Shown piece after piece: positions 8,150 to 17,332 of a stretch of DNA of 64,000 bases. Source of the DNA: Lachnospiraceae bacterium MA2020 (lineage in GTDB: Bacteria > Bacillota > Clostridia > Lachnospirales > Lachnospiraceae); assembly GCA_000746015.1 (NCBI GenBank), contig JQKK01000015.1:1-64000 (forward strand), read 5' to 3'. How positions within the stretch are numbered: position 1 is the stretch's first letter; every line of letters starts with the position of its first letter. The notes below the pieces were generated by a model. It saw only the letters and a program-made list of their open reading frames with translations, was not told the origin of the DNA and made no database searches. The position numbers were made by a program, and so were the translations under genes.

Positions 8150-9529
8150 TTAACTATCCTCTGCAAGTTCTGTAATCTTTAATATCTTTCCATTGTACCC
8201 GGCATGCTCCAACATCGTCTTTATAACATCTTCACTCCAATGAAGTGCTATAACTATAGACACATCCTTATCCAGGTCTTCAAAATGATTTATTCCATAT
8301 ATAGGATGTCCTAAATAGCTGAGCCCATCCATCTTCCTATCCAAGCAATAACATAATTTACTTTCATTTTTAAGCCTGCTTGCAAGCGCCTTTCCAACAG
8401 CCGTCATTCCATAAACTACTACTTTTGTTCCATCAGTAACCTTATCCAGCTTTTCCATAAAACCATCATCACAAAAAATTGATTCCATCAGAGAATACAT
8501 CTTTCTTGTCTTGATATATGGCTCAGGTCCAAGACCGCTTTCTCTTCCACCTCCCCAGTCATGAACCTTAGGATGGGAAAGCATAGGGTCTTTCATAACC
8601 TCAAGGAAATCTTGATGATTTGGATGATATACATTCCTTACATCCAACATCCATTCCTTCATCCCAACTTCTCCCCATGGATCAAATGGGCGAAGTCTTA
8701 CATAATCAGCACCAAATTCTTCTATACATCTTCTGGCAAATTCAGGAAGCTTTTTATAATTCGCATTCTGATATACCGTTGCCAGTTCAAGATAATTAAT
8801 TATTCCCTGTTCCCTTAATGATTTCACAAAGCGCAGATTTTCAATAAGCTTCTCTACCGGCTGATCAGTTCCCGATAGTTCCCTGTATATATCATCTTCA
8901 AAAGAAAGAACCGTTATCGCTACAGATAAATTGTATTGTCCAAGATTAGAAATCTGGTTCCAATGTTTTTCATCAAATAGTGATCCGTTTGTTTCAAGAG
9001 TAACTGAAATCTCAGAAGGAGCAGATACAGGCTCCCATTCCGACAAAAGTTTAAGGGTATGCCTACTTGCAAATAGTTCCCCCAAACCATTTGCACTAAC
9101 ATGTTTTACATAAGGAAGCGCTTTTCTTAATTCTTCATCAATCCTGTTATATTTCTCTTCCAGAACATTTGCATCAACCTTAGACAGACGTCCTGGAATT
9201 GCACACATGACACAATGGTAATTACATACATTTTCATACGCCAGATAAAGAGATTCAGGAAATCTAGGAACTTCTTCAATCTCAATCTCATTATCCGAAA
9301 CATTGTTATTGGCAACAAATGGACACTGATTCACGTTACAGTTTGAATGATCACCCTTTGCATGCATCTCTCTTATGAGATTTGCAGCATCACTATGATA
9401 AATCTCATCCAAAGTATTCTTTGCAAGATGTCCAATCACTCCACCATCATTGAGCCAACCACATATCCTGACAGCACCATCCTCGTTAATAACCTGTATG
9501 AAATTTAATGTCCTTTTGCAAAGCTTCAT
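8150..9529 (-). CDS. radical SAM protein with N-terminal SPASM-like cysteines and C-terminal Rossmann-like domain
   Basis: 459 aa. The radical SAM cluster CNYHCVMC lies at residues 102-109, unusually far in. Ahead of it are Cys4, Cys23, Cys64 and Cys69 in a segment that reads like a SPASM/twitch module (INEDGAVRICGW and an IYHSD turn), normally found after the core. The last ~90 residues are a Rossmann-like domain (KVVVYGMTAVGKAL, CLDRK), like the tails of the neighbouring transferases. The start at 9529 follows AGAGGG by 9 bases; a TTG seven codons upstream is less likely. A radical modification of a sugar or glycan is inferred. Confidence 0.8.
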   Translation of the reverse strand: MKLCKRTLNFIQVINEDGAVRICGWLNDGGVIGHLAKNTLDEIYHSDAANLIREMHAKGDHSNCNVNQCPFVANNNVSDNEIEIEEVPRFPESLYLAYENVCNYHCVMCAIPGRLSKVDANVLEEKYNRIDEELRKALPYVKHVSANGLGELFASRHTLKLLSEWEPVSAPSEISVTLETNGSLFDEKHWNQISNLGQYNLSVAITVLSFEDDIYRELSGTDQPVEKLIENLRFVKSLREQGIINYLELATVYQNANYKKLPEFARRCIEEFGADYVRLRPFDPWGEVGMKEWMLDVRNVYHPNHQDFLEVMKDPMLSHPKVHDWGGGRESGLGPEPYIKTRKMYSLMESIFCDDGFMEKLDKVTDGTKVVVYGMTAVGKALASRLKNESKLCYCLDRKMDGLSYLGHPIYGINHFEDLDKDVSIVIALHWSEDVIKTMLEHAGYNGKILKITELAEDS

Positions 9530-9605
9530 ATACAAATACCCTCTATACAAATAAGTTAAACATTATTTTGAATATATTATATGTAAAAAACCTATAAATA
9601 ACACA

Positions 9606-10739
9606 TCAAGATCGAGGCATATACTTGAACATATTGATTATTTGCCCGCCAAAATTTGTTGAAAGCAAATAATTATATGCTCCCTCAACAGATGCAAGAA
9701 TAACCTCTGCATTTTTCATTGTTTCTGATGAACTTATAATTATGTTCCCCAGTTCTGTAGTTCCACCAACATTTTCATCTTTAATATCAGCCGCTCCCGC
9801 AATGTATATATTTATATCATTACAGAATTTTTCTAAGTCTCTCCCCCTTAGTCCCAATCCCCAAATGTAAATATTTCCATCGGTATTATGTAAAAGCTTG
9901 ATTATTTCATCTTTATTACCCATGAGCTGGTCATAGTAGCTAATCTGATAATCATTTATTCTTTCAGTTATAACATCATGATATTTACCATCAGTTTCCC
10001 TATCTAAAATTCTTAGTATTTCCTTTTCCTGCTCGCATTGCTTACTCATCACAGAGTTTTCTCCAGTCAGAGCAACTGTCTGGGAACCCTTTGAATATCT
10101 GCGATAAGCAGCCATAGGCTTATCTATATAGACTATTCCGCCCCGTAGTGCTCCCTTCATCTGATACACGTAGTCAAGGCTTCTTATTTTCTCGAATTCC
10201 ATCATATTGTCATACATGCTTTTCCTAAAAAAGAGGCTATTTGTTGCCAGATACATCCCGCCACCCATAATAACTTCTTCAATTGATAGAATCCGATTCT
10301 CTTTTGCAGGTCTTATATTTCCAAGTTCATGTTTTCCATCCTCAGATACCATTACAGCCTGACATGCGCACATATCACATTCCGGATGTTTTTCCAATGC
10401 TTCGTACTGAAGCTGTAGTTTATTATCATCAATCCAATAATCATCTCCTTCGCAAAGCGCAATATACTTACCTGTCGCTATGTTCTCCACTGTATCTTTG
10501 AAGAAATCTTCTCCTTTTGAAAAAAGATTCTCCGGATTTATAACAGTCCTTACTTTCCCCTGATGTCTGGTCTGATATTCTTGTGCAATCCTTGACGTTT
10601 CATCTGTAGAAGCGTCATCACGAACAATTACTTCATAATCAAAACTTGTTTTCTGACGAAGTATACTATCTAATGCTTGCCTAATATAATCCTGCTGATT
10701 ATATGTAACACATATCACGCTAACTGCATATTCACTCAT
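9606..10739 (-). CDS. family 2 glycosyltransferase, paralogue of the one at 7016
   Basis: 377 aa with a GT-A domain (VSVICVTYNQQ, RDDASTDET near 41-49, CEGDDYWIDDNKLQLQYEAL near 97-116) and the same C-terminal Rossmann-like tail (YIWGLGLRGRDLEKF). It matches the protein at 7016 along its whole length, most closely around the acidic motif and the KGALRGGI-YID segment, so the two arose by duplication with the radical SAM gene between them. Its start overlaps the DAHP synthase stop by 8 bp. Confidence 0.88.
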   Translation of the reverse strand: MSEYAVSVICVTYNQQDYIRQALDSILRQKTSFDYEVIVRDDASTDETSRIAQEYQTRHQGKVRTVINPENLFSKGEDFFKDTVENIATGKYIALCEGDDYWIDDNKLQLQYEALEKHPECDMCACQAVMVSEDGKHELGNIRPAKENRILSIEEVIMGGGMYLATNSLFFRKSMYDNMMEFEKIRSLDYVYQMKGALRGGIVYIDKPMAAYRRYSKGSQTVALTGENSVMSKQCEQEKEILRILDRETDGKYHDVITERINDYQISYYDQLMGNKDEIIKLLHNTDGNIYIWGLGLRGRDLEKFCNDINIYIAGAADIKDENVGGTTELGNIIISSSETMKNAEVILASVEGAYNYLLSTNFGGQIINMFKYMPRS

Positions 10740-11766
10740 AAGTCCCTTTTTCCATTAAATTCAAAATCAGATTATTGGTCTTATCCCATCCAAGACAAGG
10801 ATCTGTTATGGATTTGCCATAAGTTCCTTCATCAATCATCTGGTTTCCATCTTCGAGATAGCTTTCAATCATAATACCCTTAACTAAAACATTTATAGTT
10901 TTGTTTCTCCTACATGATGCAAGAACATCTTCAGCAATCCTGCACTGTTCCAAATACTGTTTATTTGAATTAGAATGATTGCAGTCTACAATAACAGATG
11001 GATTACACAGATTCTGTTTATAGTACATATCATGTAATTTCATCAGATTTTCATAGTAATAGTTTGGAACATTCTCTCCAGCAATATTTGTATATCCACG
11101 TAAGATAGAATGTGCATACTTATTTCCTTCTGTCTGAGCTTCCCAACCTCCCACAATAATACTTTGCTTTTGCTGGGCTGCTGAAACAGCATTTAACATT
11201 ACTGATAAATTTCCACTTGTAGGATTTTTCATTCCAACTGGAATCCCCAATCCACTGGCAGCCAGCCTATGCTCCTGATCCTCTACTGATCTAGCTCCAA
11301 CAGCCATATAGACCAATAAATCAGAAACATATGGATGCAGTCCCGGATATAGAAGTTCATCAGCTGCGTACATTCCTGTTTTCTGAATGACATGTTGATG
11401 AAGTTCTCGTACTGCTTTGATTCCCGATACTAAATCATCCTGTCCACTTGCAGCCAATGGTCTGTGAATCATCCCTTTATATCCACCGCCATTTGTTCTA
11501 GGTTTACCAGTATATACTCTTGGAATTAAAATAAAGACATCTTTCACTTTCTCCTGAAGCCCGGCAAGACGACTTACATAATCCAATACAGCATCTTCCC
11601 TATCTGCCGAACATGGTCCTACAATAATAATCTTTTTAGCTGATTGTCCTGAAAGTACCATGCAGATTTCTGAAAGGAGCTTGGATCTTTCACCTTTCTC
11701 TTGTTCAGAAATAGCAAATTCATTACAAAGTTCTTCAACTTTTGGAAGTTTTTGAATCAGCTTCAT
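10732..11766 (-). CDS. class I DAHP synthase (3-deoxy-7-phosphoheptulonate synthase)
   Basis: 344 aa with the hallmarks of AroF/G/H-type enzymes: IIVGPCSAD (about 47-55), the RVYTGKPRTNGGGYKG loop, ARSVEDQEHR, GMKNPTSGN, IVDCNHSN and a late ITDPCLGW. It condenses phosphoenolpyruvate with erythrose-4-phosphate. No other aromatic-pathway gene is near; it is instead embedded in the glycan operon, overlapping a glycosyltransferase. It may boost shikimate-pathway flux for an aromatic decoration, or make a 3-deoxy-heptulosonate destined for the glycan. The reaction call is strong; the pathway is open. Confidence 0.92.
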   Translation of the reverse strand: MKLIQKLPKVEELCNEFAISEQEKGERSKLLSEICMVLSGQSAKKIIIVGPCSADREDAVLDYVSRLAGLQEKVKDVFILIPRVYTGKPRTNGGGYKGMIHRPLAASGQDDLVSGIKAVRELHQHVIQKTGMYAADELLYPGLHPYVSDLLVYMAVGARSVEDQEHRLAASGLGIPVGMKNPTSGNLSVMLNAVSAAQQKQSIIVGGWEAQTEGNKYAHSILRGYTNIAGENVPNYYYENLMKLHDMYYKQNLCNPSVIVDCNHSNSNKQYLEQCRIAEDVLASCRRNKTINVLVKGIMIESYLEDGNQMIDEGTYGKSITDPCLGWDKTNNLILNLMEKGTYE

Positions 11767-11781
11767 GTAAATGCTTCCTTC

Positions 11782-12963
11782 CTATAGCTCTACCGGCCTT
11801 TTCAACTCAGCAGACATATATGCAGCATATATTATTCGAACTGTATCATAAGCTAAAGCAAATCCGGACCTTGGCTTCCTGTCATAATAAACAGACTCGA
11901 TAAAATCCCTCATTTCATCCGTATATCCACGAATTATCTCGTCTTCCAAAAATGGAAAATTCCATCCTGTTTTTTGTGGTAACATCTCTGATAAATAAAC
12001 ATCTGAAAGATTATCTTCATCTAAAAAATACGTTTCCATCATATTTGACATCGTGAGCCTGCAATTTATAGCTGCATCATTGCAATATAATTCCACATAG
12101 TTCTTACTTCCACCAAGCAGTGTATCAGTTGCCATTACTACAGCTTTAGTTTTATCGGAAAAAGAAAGAATTACTGTTCCAAAATCCTCAACATCATGCG
12201 GCCTTGCTGCAATATGCCTATGCTCATACTCTGATAAACCCTTAGTAATGGTTTCCATATCCGCATAAACACTTTCGACCTTTATCTCAGTATTCCTTGC
12301 TTCTGCTTCAACTGACTTAAGCCACAAAATTGCTGTTAACGGATGTGCACCAGTTCTTATAAAGGTTCCTCCTCCCGTCCTATTCCATTCGCCTGCAACA
12401 GGAGAACTTGAACCTTTAAGACTTTCCTCGCCCTTAGCAAACAATATCCTGCTCTTTTTTTTGCGAATAATTTCAGCTGATTTTACAACTGCAGGAGCAT
12501 AGACAAAGTTTTCAGCATACATGAATTTGCTTTTAGAATTATTCACAATATATTGAAGAGAATTCAATCTACTAAGCACTTTATCATACATCTGTACTTT
12601 GGAAACGTTTGTCCCAATTGGCTCAATATCACCTTCATATCCAAAATATCCACTCAAAGGCTTCTCACATATTACATGTTTCCCAGCCATCATGGCTTTT
12701 TCTATCATTTCTTCATGAACGTAAGGCGGTGTACACACATCTATTACATCAATCTCAGGATCATTAATGAGATTCTCGAAATCGAGCGATGCCTTCAAAA
12801 ATCCATATCTCTCACGCATCATTTCTACCTGTTCAAATCTGCGCGCAATGATATGCTTATAACAAACAGGAACACCACTAAATCTTTTTAATGCATTCAT
12901 GTGTAACTCAGTAGCTCTTCCTGCTCCAGCAACTCCCAGACATACCTCACCCTTTGAATTCAT
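11782..12963 (-). CDS. Gfo/Idh/MocA-family oxidoreductase
   Basis: 393 aa. The N-terminal Rossmann fold starts LGVAGAGRATELHM, and the family signature ICEKPLSG (about 95-102) contains the catalytic-region EKP. The C-terminal half is the usual alpha/beta substrate domain. These enzymes oxidise or reduce sugar carbons with NAD(P), often on nucleotide sugars in polysaccharide pathways. Its ATG overlaps the stop of the ATP-grasp gene (ATGA), pairing the two. RBS AAAGGAGACGG. Substrate unknown. Confidence 0.85.
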   Translation of the reverse strand: MNSKGEVCLGVAGAGRATELHMNALKRFSGVPVCYKHIIARRFEQVEMMRERYGFLKASLDFENLINDPEIDVIDVCTPPYVHEEMIEKAMMAGKHVICEKPLSGYFGYEGDIEPIGTNVSKVQMYDKVLSRLNSLQYIVNNSKSKFMYAENFVYAPAVVKSAEIIRKKKSRILFAKGEESLKGSSSPVAGEWNRTGGGTFIRTGAHPLTAILWLKSVEAEARNTEIKVESVYADMETITKGLSEYEHRHIAARPHDVEDFGTVILSFSDKTKAVVMATDTLLGGSKNYVELYCNDAAINCRLTMSNMMETYFLDEDNLSDVYLSEMLPQKTGWNFPFLEDEIIRGYTDEMRDFIESVYYDRKPRSGFALAYDTVRIIYAAYMSAELKRPVEL

Positions 12964-14153
12964 TCCGTCTCCTTTATCTTTACAAGATCATTACGATAAT
13001 CTGTAATTAATATCTGCTCCATTTCCTCTCTGCTTCTGAACATCATAAACAAAAATCCAACCGGCTCTTTTAAATAATTATGGATAACATCTCCTGGTTT
13101 CATTAGCCAGTATTGGCTATATACATACTTGCTATATATATCAATATTTTCTATAGCTTCAATCTCACCATTTTTCGTAGCCATAACTGTTTTATATGCA
13201 TAAAAACCTTCCTGCTTTTCACTACTCGGAAAGTCCGAAACATCAATTCCGCACTTAGCTCTGGTCTCCCAATAATCCCAATCAAAACCATTTAATTGGT
13301 TGGCCGGAACAGAATACATATTGCCAAGAATCCTTCGCATCACTTCTATAATCCATGGTTTGCCATCTGTATATATATACTGTAGATGGAATATGCCATT
13401 TTTAAGCTGTAAAATATCAGCCATTTTTTCAATTTCTTCTATAAGAAAACCTTTGCATTCTTCATATGTATCTGAAGGCCATGTATCTATTTCAACTCTG
13501 TAGGGATTTATGAACGAATATTCATTATTTGATGCTACTGCAACCACTTTTCTGTCTTTTAGAAAAGTACAGAAGCCATATTGCTTTCCTTCTAAATAAG
13601 GTTCAGCAACGATACGCTTTTCTTTAGAATTGGAAAAAGCATAATCCACCGCTGCTTCTATTCCTGATATATCTTCGACCTTCCTAATTCCATTACCGGC
13701 ACTGGCGTCAACAGGCTTTAATATGATAGGAAGAGTCATACATTTTATATCTTTTAAAGCTTGTTCTTTTTTATCAAAGTAAGTAGCTTTTGGTGTAAGA
13801 ATATTATTTGCAAATGCGAACTTCTTAAACTGATCTTTATTATGTAGTGTTAAAATGGTCTGGTAGCTGTCATATCCAGGAAGTCCCAATTTCTCAGCCA
13901 CATACGCAGCTGTATATACTCCAAAATCATTACAGCACTGACAAATAACATCTATTTTTTCATCAACTGCAATTTTTAGAATCAAATCTTTATCCGAGTA
14001 ATCTGCAGGAATCCACTTATCAATCCAGTTTTTGCCAAGTACATCTATCTTTGTTCCTGTTGAAATTATGTAATAGCCAAGCTTTTTTAAGGCTTTGATC
14101 AATCCCAAATCATTATGAGAGGCACATAAGAGTAATGCTATTTTCACTGTCAT
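12960..14153 (-). CDS. ATP-grasp ligase
   Basis: 397 aa with an N-terminal pre-ATP-grasp domain (ALLLCASHNDLGLIKALKKLG) and a carbamoyl-phosphate-synthase-like ATP-grasp core: the LPIILKPVDASAGNGI loop near 145-160, then RIVAEPYLEG and, near 265-280, IIEVMRRILGN. The Glu-rich metal site looks intact. Such proteins join a carboxylate to an amine or thiol using ATP; in a glycan cluster they can attach an amino acid to a sugar. It is the first gene after the 497-bp AT-rich gap, so it may head its own transcription unit. Confidence 0.82.
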   Translation of the reverse strand: MTVKIALLLCASHNDLGLIKALKKLGYYIISTGTKIDVLGKNWIDKWIPADYSDKDLILKIAVDEKIDVICQCCNDFGVYTAAYVAEKLGLPGYDSYQTILTLHNKDQFKKFAFANNILTPKATYFDKKEQALKDIKCMTLPIILKPVDASAGNGIRKVEDISGIEAAVDYAFSNSKEKRIVAEPYLEGKQYGFCTFLKDRKVVAVASNNEYSFINPYRVEIDTWPSDTYEECKGFLIEEIEKMADILQLKNGIFHLQYIYTDGKPWIIEVMRRILGNMYSVPANQLNGFDWDYWETRAKCGIDVSDFPSSEKQEGFYAYKTVMATKNGEIEAIENIDIYSKYVYSQYWLMKPGDVIHNYLKEPVGFLFMMFRSREEMEQILITDYRNDLVKIKETE

Positions 14154-14650
14154 AATCTCGCATCTGCTTTCATCATTATCAAGCTAAATCCACAAGCGTT
14201 ATTAGTATCTAATTAAAAAACAAATCACAATATAAAGTTTTCATAACCTTTACATCCGTATTTATATTTATAATCTATTCTTCTATTTTTTTAGATGATA
14301 CATAAAAATATTTCATTACATATTCTATAGTATCCCCCTTCAGAAAGATTATTAAAAATGTGAAACTGTATACTACCAAGCATCTTTAATATAGTAAAAT
14401 ATACAAGCAAACAGTCCTCGAAACCTCTTATGCATATGTACAGTGCTTGTATTATATAAAATTATTTCCGATGTAAATATTATGTTTTCAAAGTACGAAT
14501 GCAAAATGACCATGAATTATAAACCAATGGAATAACATAACGCACACTATCATGCACATTTACTTCCATACTCTATAAAAAAACTTATTGTCTGTACAGA
14601 TTATAAAGCAAACACACAAAAATCATTTTACGAACACAACTTATGAAACA
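14154..14650. other. 497-bp AT-rich intergenic region
   Basis: No open frame with a plausible start is seen here. The DNA is very AT-rich and separates the 2.8-14.2 kb block from the 14.7-21.1 kb block of the same locus. It is the largest gene-free gap inside the locus and probably holds a promoter for the downstream block (see 14451-14477). I see no clear terminator hairpin with a U tract. Confidence 0.6.
14451..14477 (-). promoter_or_regulatory. possible sigma-A promoter in the gap
   Basis: On the minus strand TTTACA (14472-14477) and a perfect TATAAT (14451-14456) are 15 bp apart, slightly short of the usual 17. In such AT-rich DNA chance matches are common, so this is only a suggestion for the promoter of the ATP-grasp to HAD block. 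Confidence 0.25.
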
Positions 14651-16153
14651 TCAATCCAAAAGATATTCATTTTTTCTTAAATATATGGCACTTAAACGGA
14701 AAGGTATCGGAGAATGCATATAAAGCATATTGCTCCGCCTAGAGCGTTCTTGCATCTCTTTATATATTTTAAGGTATTTACTATAATTTTCTTTATCCTG
14801 CAGATTATCGACCCATGTTCCGTCAATCCTGCTCATAAATTCCTTTACCGCATCTAATATTTCTTCCGGGGTATTATTCTCGATTCTGATTCCCATTGCC
14901 GAATAATGCGAATCGCTCATTGCAGCTTTTTCATCCACTTGCACCATTTCACGAAGAGATAAGTATTTGTTATTATTAATGTCATAATATTTTTTTGGAA
15001 TATAGAGATCATATTCAGTATATTGAATGCCTCCTTGCCCAAAAAGTGGAACAAAATTCACAAAAAGTAATGGTATTCCAAATAAAGAGGCCAAAAGTGC
15101 AATGCCACTTGGTCCACTAACAAATCCTTTTGCCCTAGAAGCTAAATAAATATCCATCCATTCGTTTGGATTCTTCGATGCATAATCTACAAGATTATCA
15201 TGATTATATTCTTTGTCTTCTCTACCCATACGAATTGTCTGAACACTCATTTCATTCAAATAATTAATTGATAGATTATAATCCTCAAAATTAGAATTAC
15301 GAAATGAAAAATCACTTTCGTGAAAAACTTCCTTTTTATTATATCCAATTGATCGAGCTGCCATACAAACATAATTACAACAGATTTTCATATTTTTACA
15401 TACAGACTCAGCTTCATATATTCTATCTTTTTTAAAACTGAAAGGATTAATATATGCCTGAACTTTATATGGATTAAATGATTTTCGATTTCTAAACTTC
15501 TCTAAACACTCTAAATGTATTTCTTCTCTATGATTTCTTAATACATAATCCCAAAACAGTATTTCTTCAGCCTGCGGAACATATATAATCTGTCTCACTA
15601 ATTCTAATAACTCTTTATTGCATACTCTTACAATATCCTGCATATCAGGTAAAAAAACCTTTAAAACATCAGGAGCTTTAGATTCTCGCATTATAGAGAA
15701 AAGTCTAGGAATAAGCTCCCCAATTGCATCAACATATAGATTAAATAATTGAATCTCATTATACCTGTTCTTAATTGTTTTCCATTTTTCTTCATATTCA
15801 AGATGCTTATTTTCTCCATCTGTTATGGATAAATATGACAGCATATTTCCCCTTATACCTATAAGTCTAGTCTTCTTTTCTTTTTCAATTATTTCAAGAG
15901 AAATAATATCTTTATCCACTCCCATTTGTAATAATTGTACAACAATCTCATCATATTTATAATATGATGAAACATAAATCTTTCTAATATTCATCTTCAA
16001 TATTTCTTCTGGTGAAACAATTGGAACCCCTAAAATTGATTTTCCTTGTAACTCTGGGTTATTATCAACAAATGCAGAAATATGGAAATTTGCAGCCATA
16101 AAAAATTGAATACCATAATAACCAGCTCCAAAAATAACATATTGTTCATTCAT
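14651..16153 (-). CDS. TIGR04372-like glycosyltransferase with N-terminal Rossmann-type domain
   Basis: 500 aa. The first ~90 residues are a Rossmann-type domain (YVIFGAGYYGIQFF, AFVDNNPELQGK, ILGVPIVSPEE). The C-terminal half has the hallmarks of the TIGR04372 family: TIRMGRED, then GFVSGPSGIALLASLFGIPLLF, the acceptor and nucleotide loop of a GT-B enzyme. The middle is helical and charged. The codon use and DNA are more AT-rich than in genes on either side of the block. Transfer of a sugar during glycan assembly is inferred. It ends the AT-rich block. Confidence 0.7.
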   Translation of the reverse strand: MNEQYVIFGAGYYGIQFFMAANFHISAFVDNNPELQGKSILGVPIVSPEEILKMNIRKIYVSSYYKYDEIVVQLLQMGVDKDIISLEIIEKEKKTRLIGIRGNMLSYLSITDGENKHLEYEEKWKTIKNRYNEIQLFNLYVDAIGELIPRLFSIMRESKAPDVLKVFLPDMQDIVRVCNKELLELVRQIIYVPQAEEILFWDYVLRNHREEIHLECLEKFRNRKSFNPYKVQAYINPFSFKKDRIYEAESVCKNMKICCNYVCMAARSIGYNKKEVFHESDFSFRNSNFEDYNLSINYLNEMSVQTIRMGREDKEYNHDNLVDYASKNPNEWMDIYLASRAKGFVSGPSGIALLASLFGIPLLFVNFVPLFGQGGIQYTEYDLYIPKKYYDINNNKYLSLREMVQVDEKAAMSDSHYSAMGIRIENNTPEEILDAVKEFMSRIDGTWVDNLQDKENYSKYLKIYKEMQERSRRSNMLYMHSPIPFRLSAIYLRKNEYLLD

Positions 16154-16226
16154 TTACACTTCGTCCTCTAAATAATAGATAAATAAAATATATACTGTCC
16201 AATCAGCTAATTAAAGATTATCGCTT

Positions 16227-17279
16227 TCATATCTTCGATACAAACCATTTCAAATCTCCAAATGGAGTACCTTCTTTCAGAATATTTATGTTTATTTCAT
16301 TAAACATTTTATTATCATATCTTACATATAGTTTATCTAATTCATCTCTTTCTATAACTATTTCATACCTTTCTATAATGTCACCTTCCATATCTAATTT
16401 AAATATATATCCATCGCTTGAAATGAAGAAAAGATCTCCTTTTTCAGAAAATACTTCATTTAATGAGTAAAAGTTTGTTGTATTAAATACAGAGCATTTA
16501 TGAAATGACTTGAAATTATTTGATAAATCTAATGTAAGGACACCACCAGAACTCCCCCCCTTTAAAAGAAATACTTTAGTATTTTCAACAGTTATATTAA
16601 AAAATCCACCTTCACCCAATTCTAATTGCTCAACCAAACCTGATTTTTTGTCGATTTTCAATAAAGTGCTACATTGAAACGGAGAAATCCATGCATCTGT
16701 CAAACTTTCTGTCATGTTGTTATACCCATATCCATCTTTTATATAAGTATCACTTCTAATACAATTTTGCGTATTCAACTCTAATTCATATCCGATACAA
16801 CCATTAGACATAATAAAATAAAAAACACTATTATCTAAGAATCCTCCTATACAATTATCAATGCCTCTTTCTAATACTTTTGGATATACAATTTTTTCCT
16901 TTGTTTTAATGTTTATTTCCACAAGTGCTTCTGTTGACACACCTGTTGGCACAAAAAATATTTTGTCATTATATACCGTTGCATAATTAAAAATTTGATC
17001 ATAATTATATAAGTGATCGGACAAATCAATATATAAAAAATCATCTAAAATCAAATTATAGCAACATATATTTTCTGCTTGGTTTGGAACAAACCATATT
17101 TCATTATTTACTAAAATTGCCTCTTCATACAAAATCTCTTTGACACTTTCTTTTTCAAATAAGCCCACAAAAAATACTTTTAAGCTTTTTAAATCATAAT
17201 AAAAAAGAGCATTGCTATTGTTTGCGCAAAAATATATTTTGTCATTATATAAAACTCCAGCATTTGATGCTAATCTCAT
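16227..17279 (-). CDS. predicted beta-propeller protein
   Basis: 350 aa, no known family recognised. About seven repeats of a pattern with a hydrophobic strand, an aromatic pair and a closing D-x-x-x are visible: YNDKIYFCANNS, VNNEIWFVPNQ, YNDKIFFVPTG, LDNSVFYFIMSN, TKVFLLKGG, KGDLFFISSDG. This is what a seven-bladed, Kelch-like propeller looks like. There is no signal peptide or membrane segment, so it should be cytoplasmic. Its place between a radical SAM enzyme and a glycosyltransferase suggests a scaffold or sugar-binding role, which is a guess. Confidence 0.6.
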   Translation of the reverse strand: MRLASNAGVLYNDKIYFCANNSNALFYYDLKSLKVFFVGLFEKESVKEILYEEAILVNNEIWFVPNQAENICCYNLILDDFLYIDLSDHLYNYDQIFNYATVYNDKIFFVPTGVSTEALVEINIKTKEKIVYPKVLERGIDNCIGGFLDNSVFYFIMSNGCIGYELELNTQNCIRSDTYIKDGYGYNNMTESLTDAWISPFQCSTLLKIDKKSGLVEQLELGEGGFFNITVENTKVFLLKGGSSGGVLTLDLSNNFKSFHKCSVFNTTNFYSLNEVFSEKGDLFFISSDGYIFKLDMEGDIIERYEIVIERDELDKLYVRYDNKMFNEININILKEGTPFGDLKWFVSKI

Positions 17280-17332
17280 CTTAAATCAAAAGCATAATAT
17301 ATATGCCATTCTCCTCCCTACCTTTATAATTG

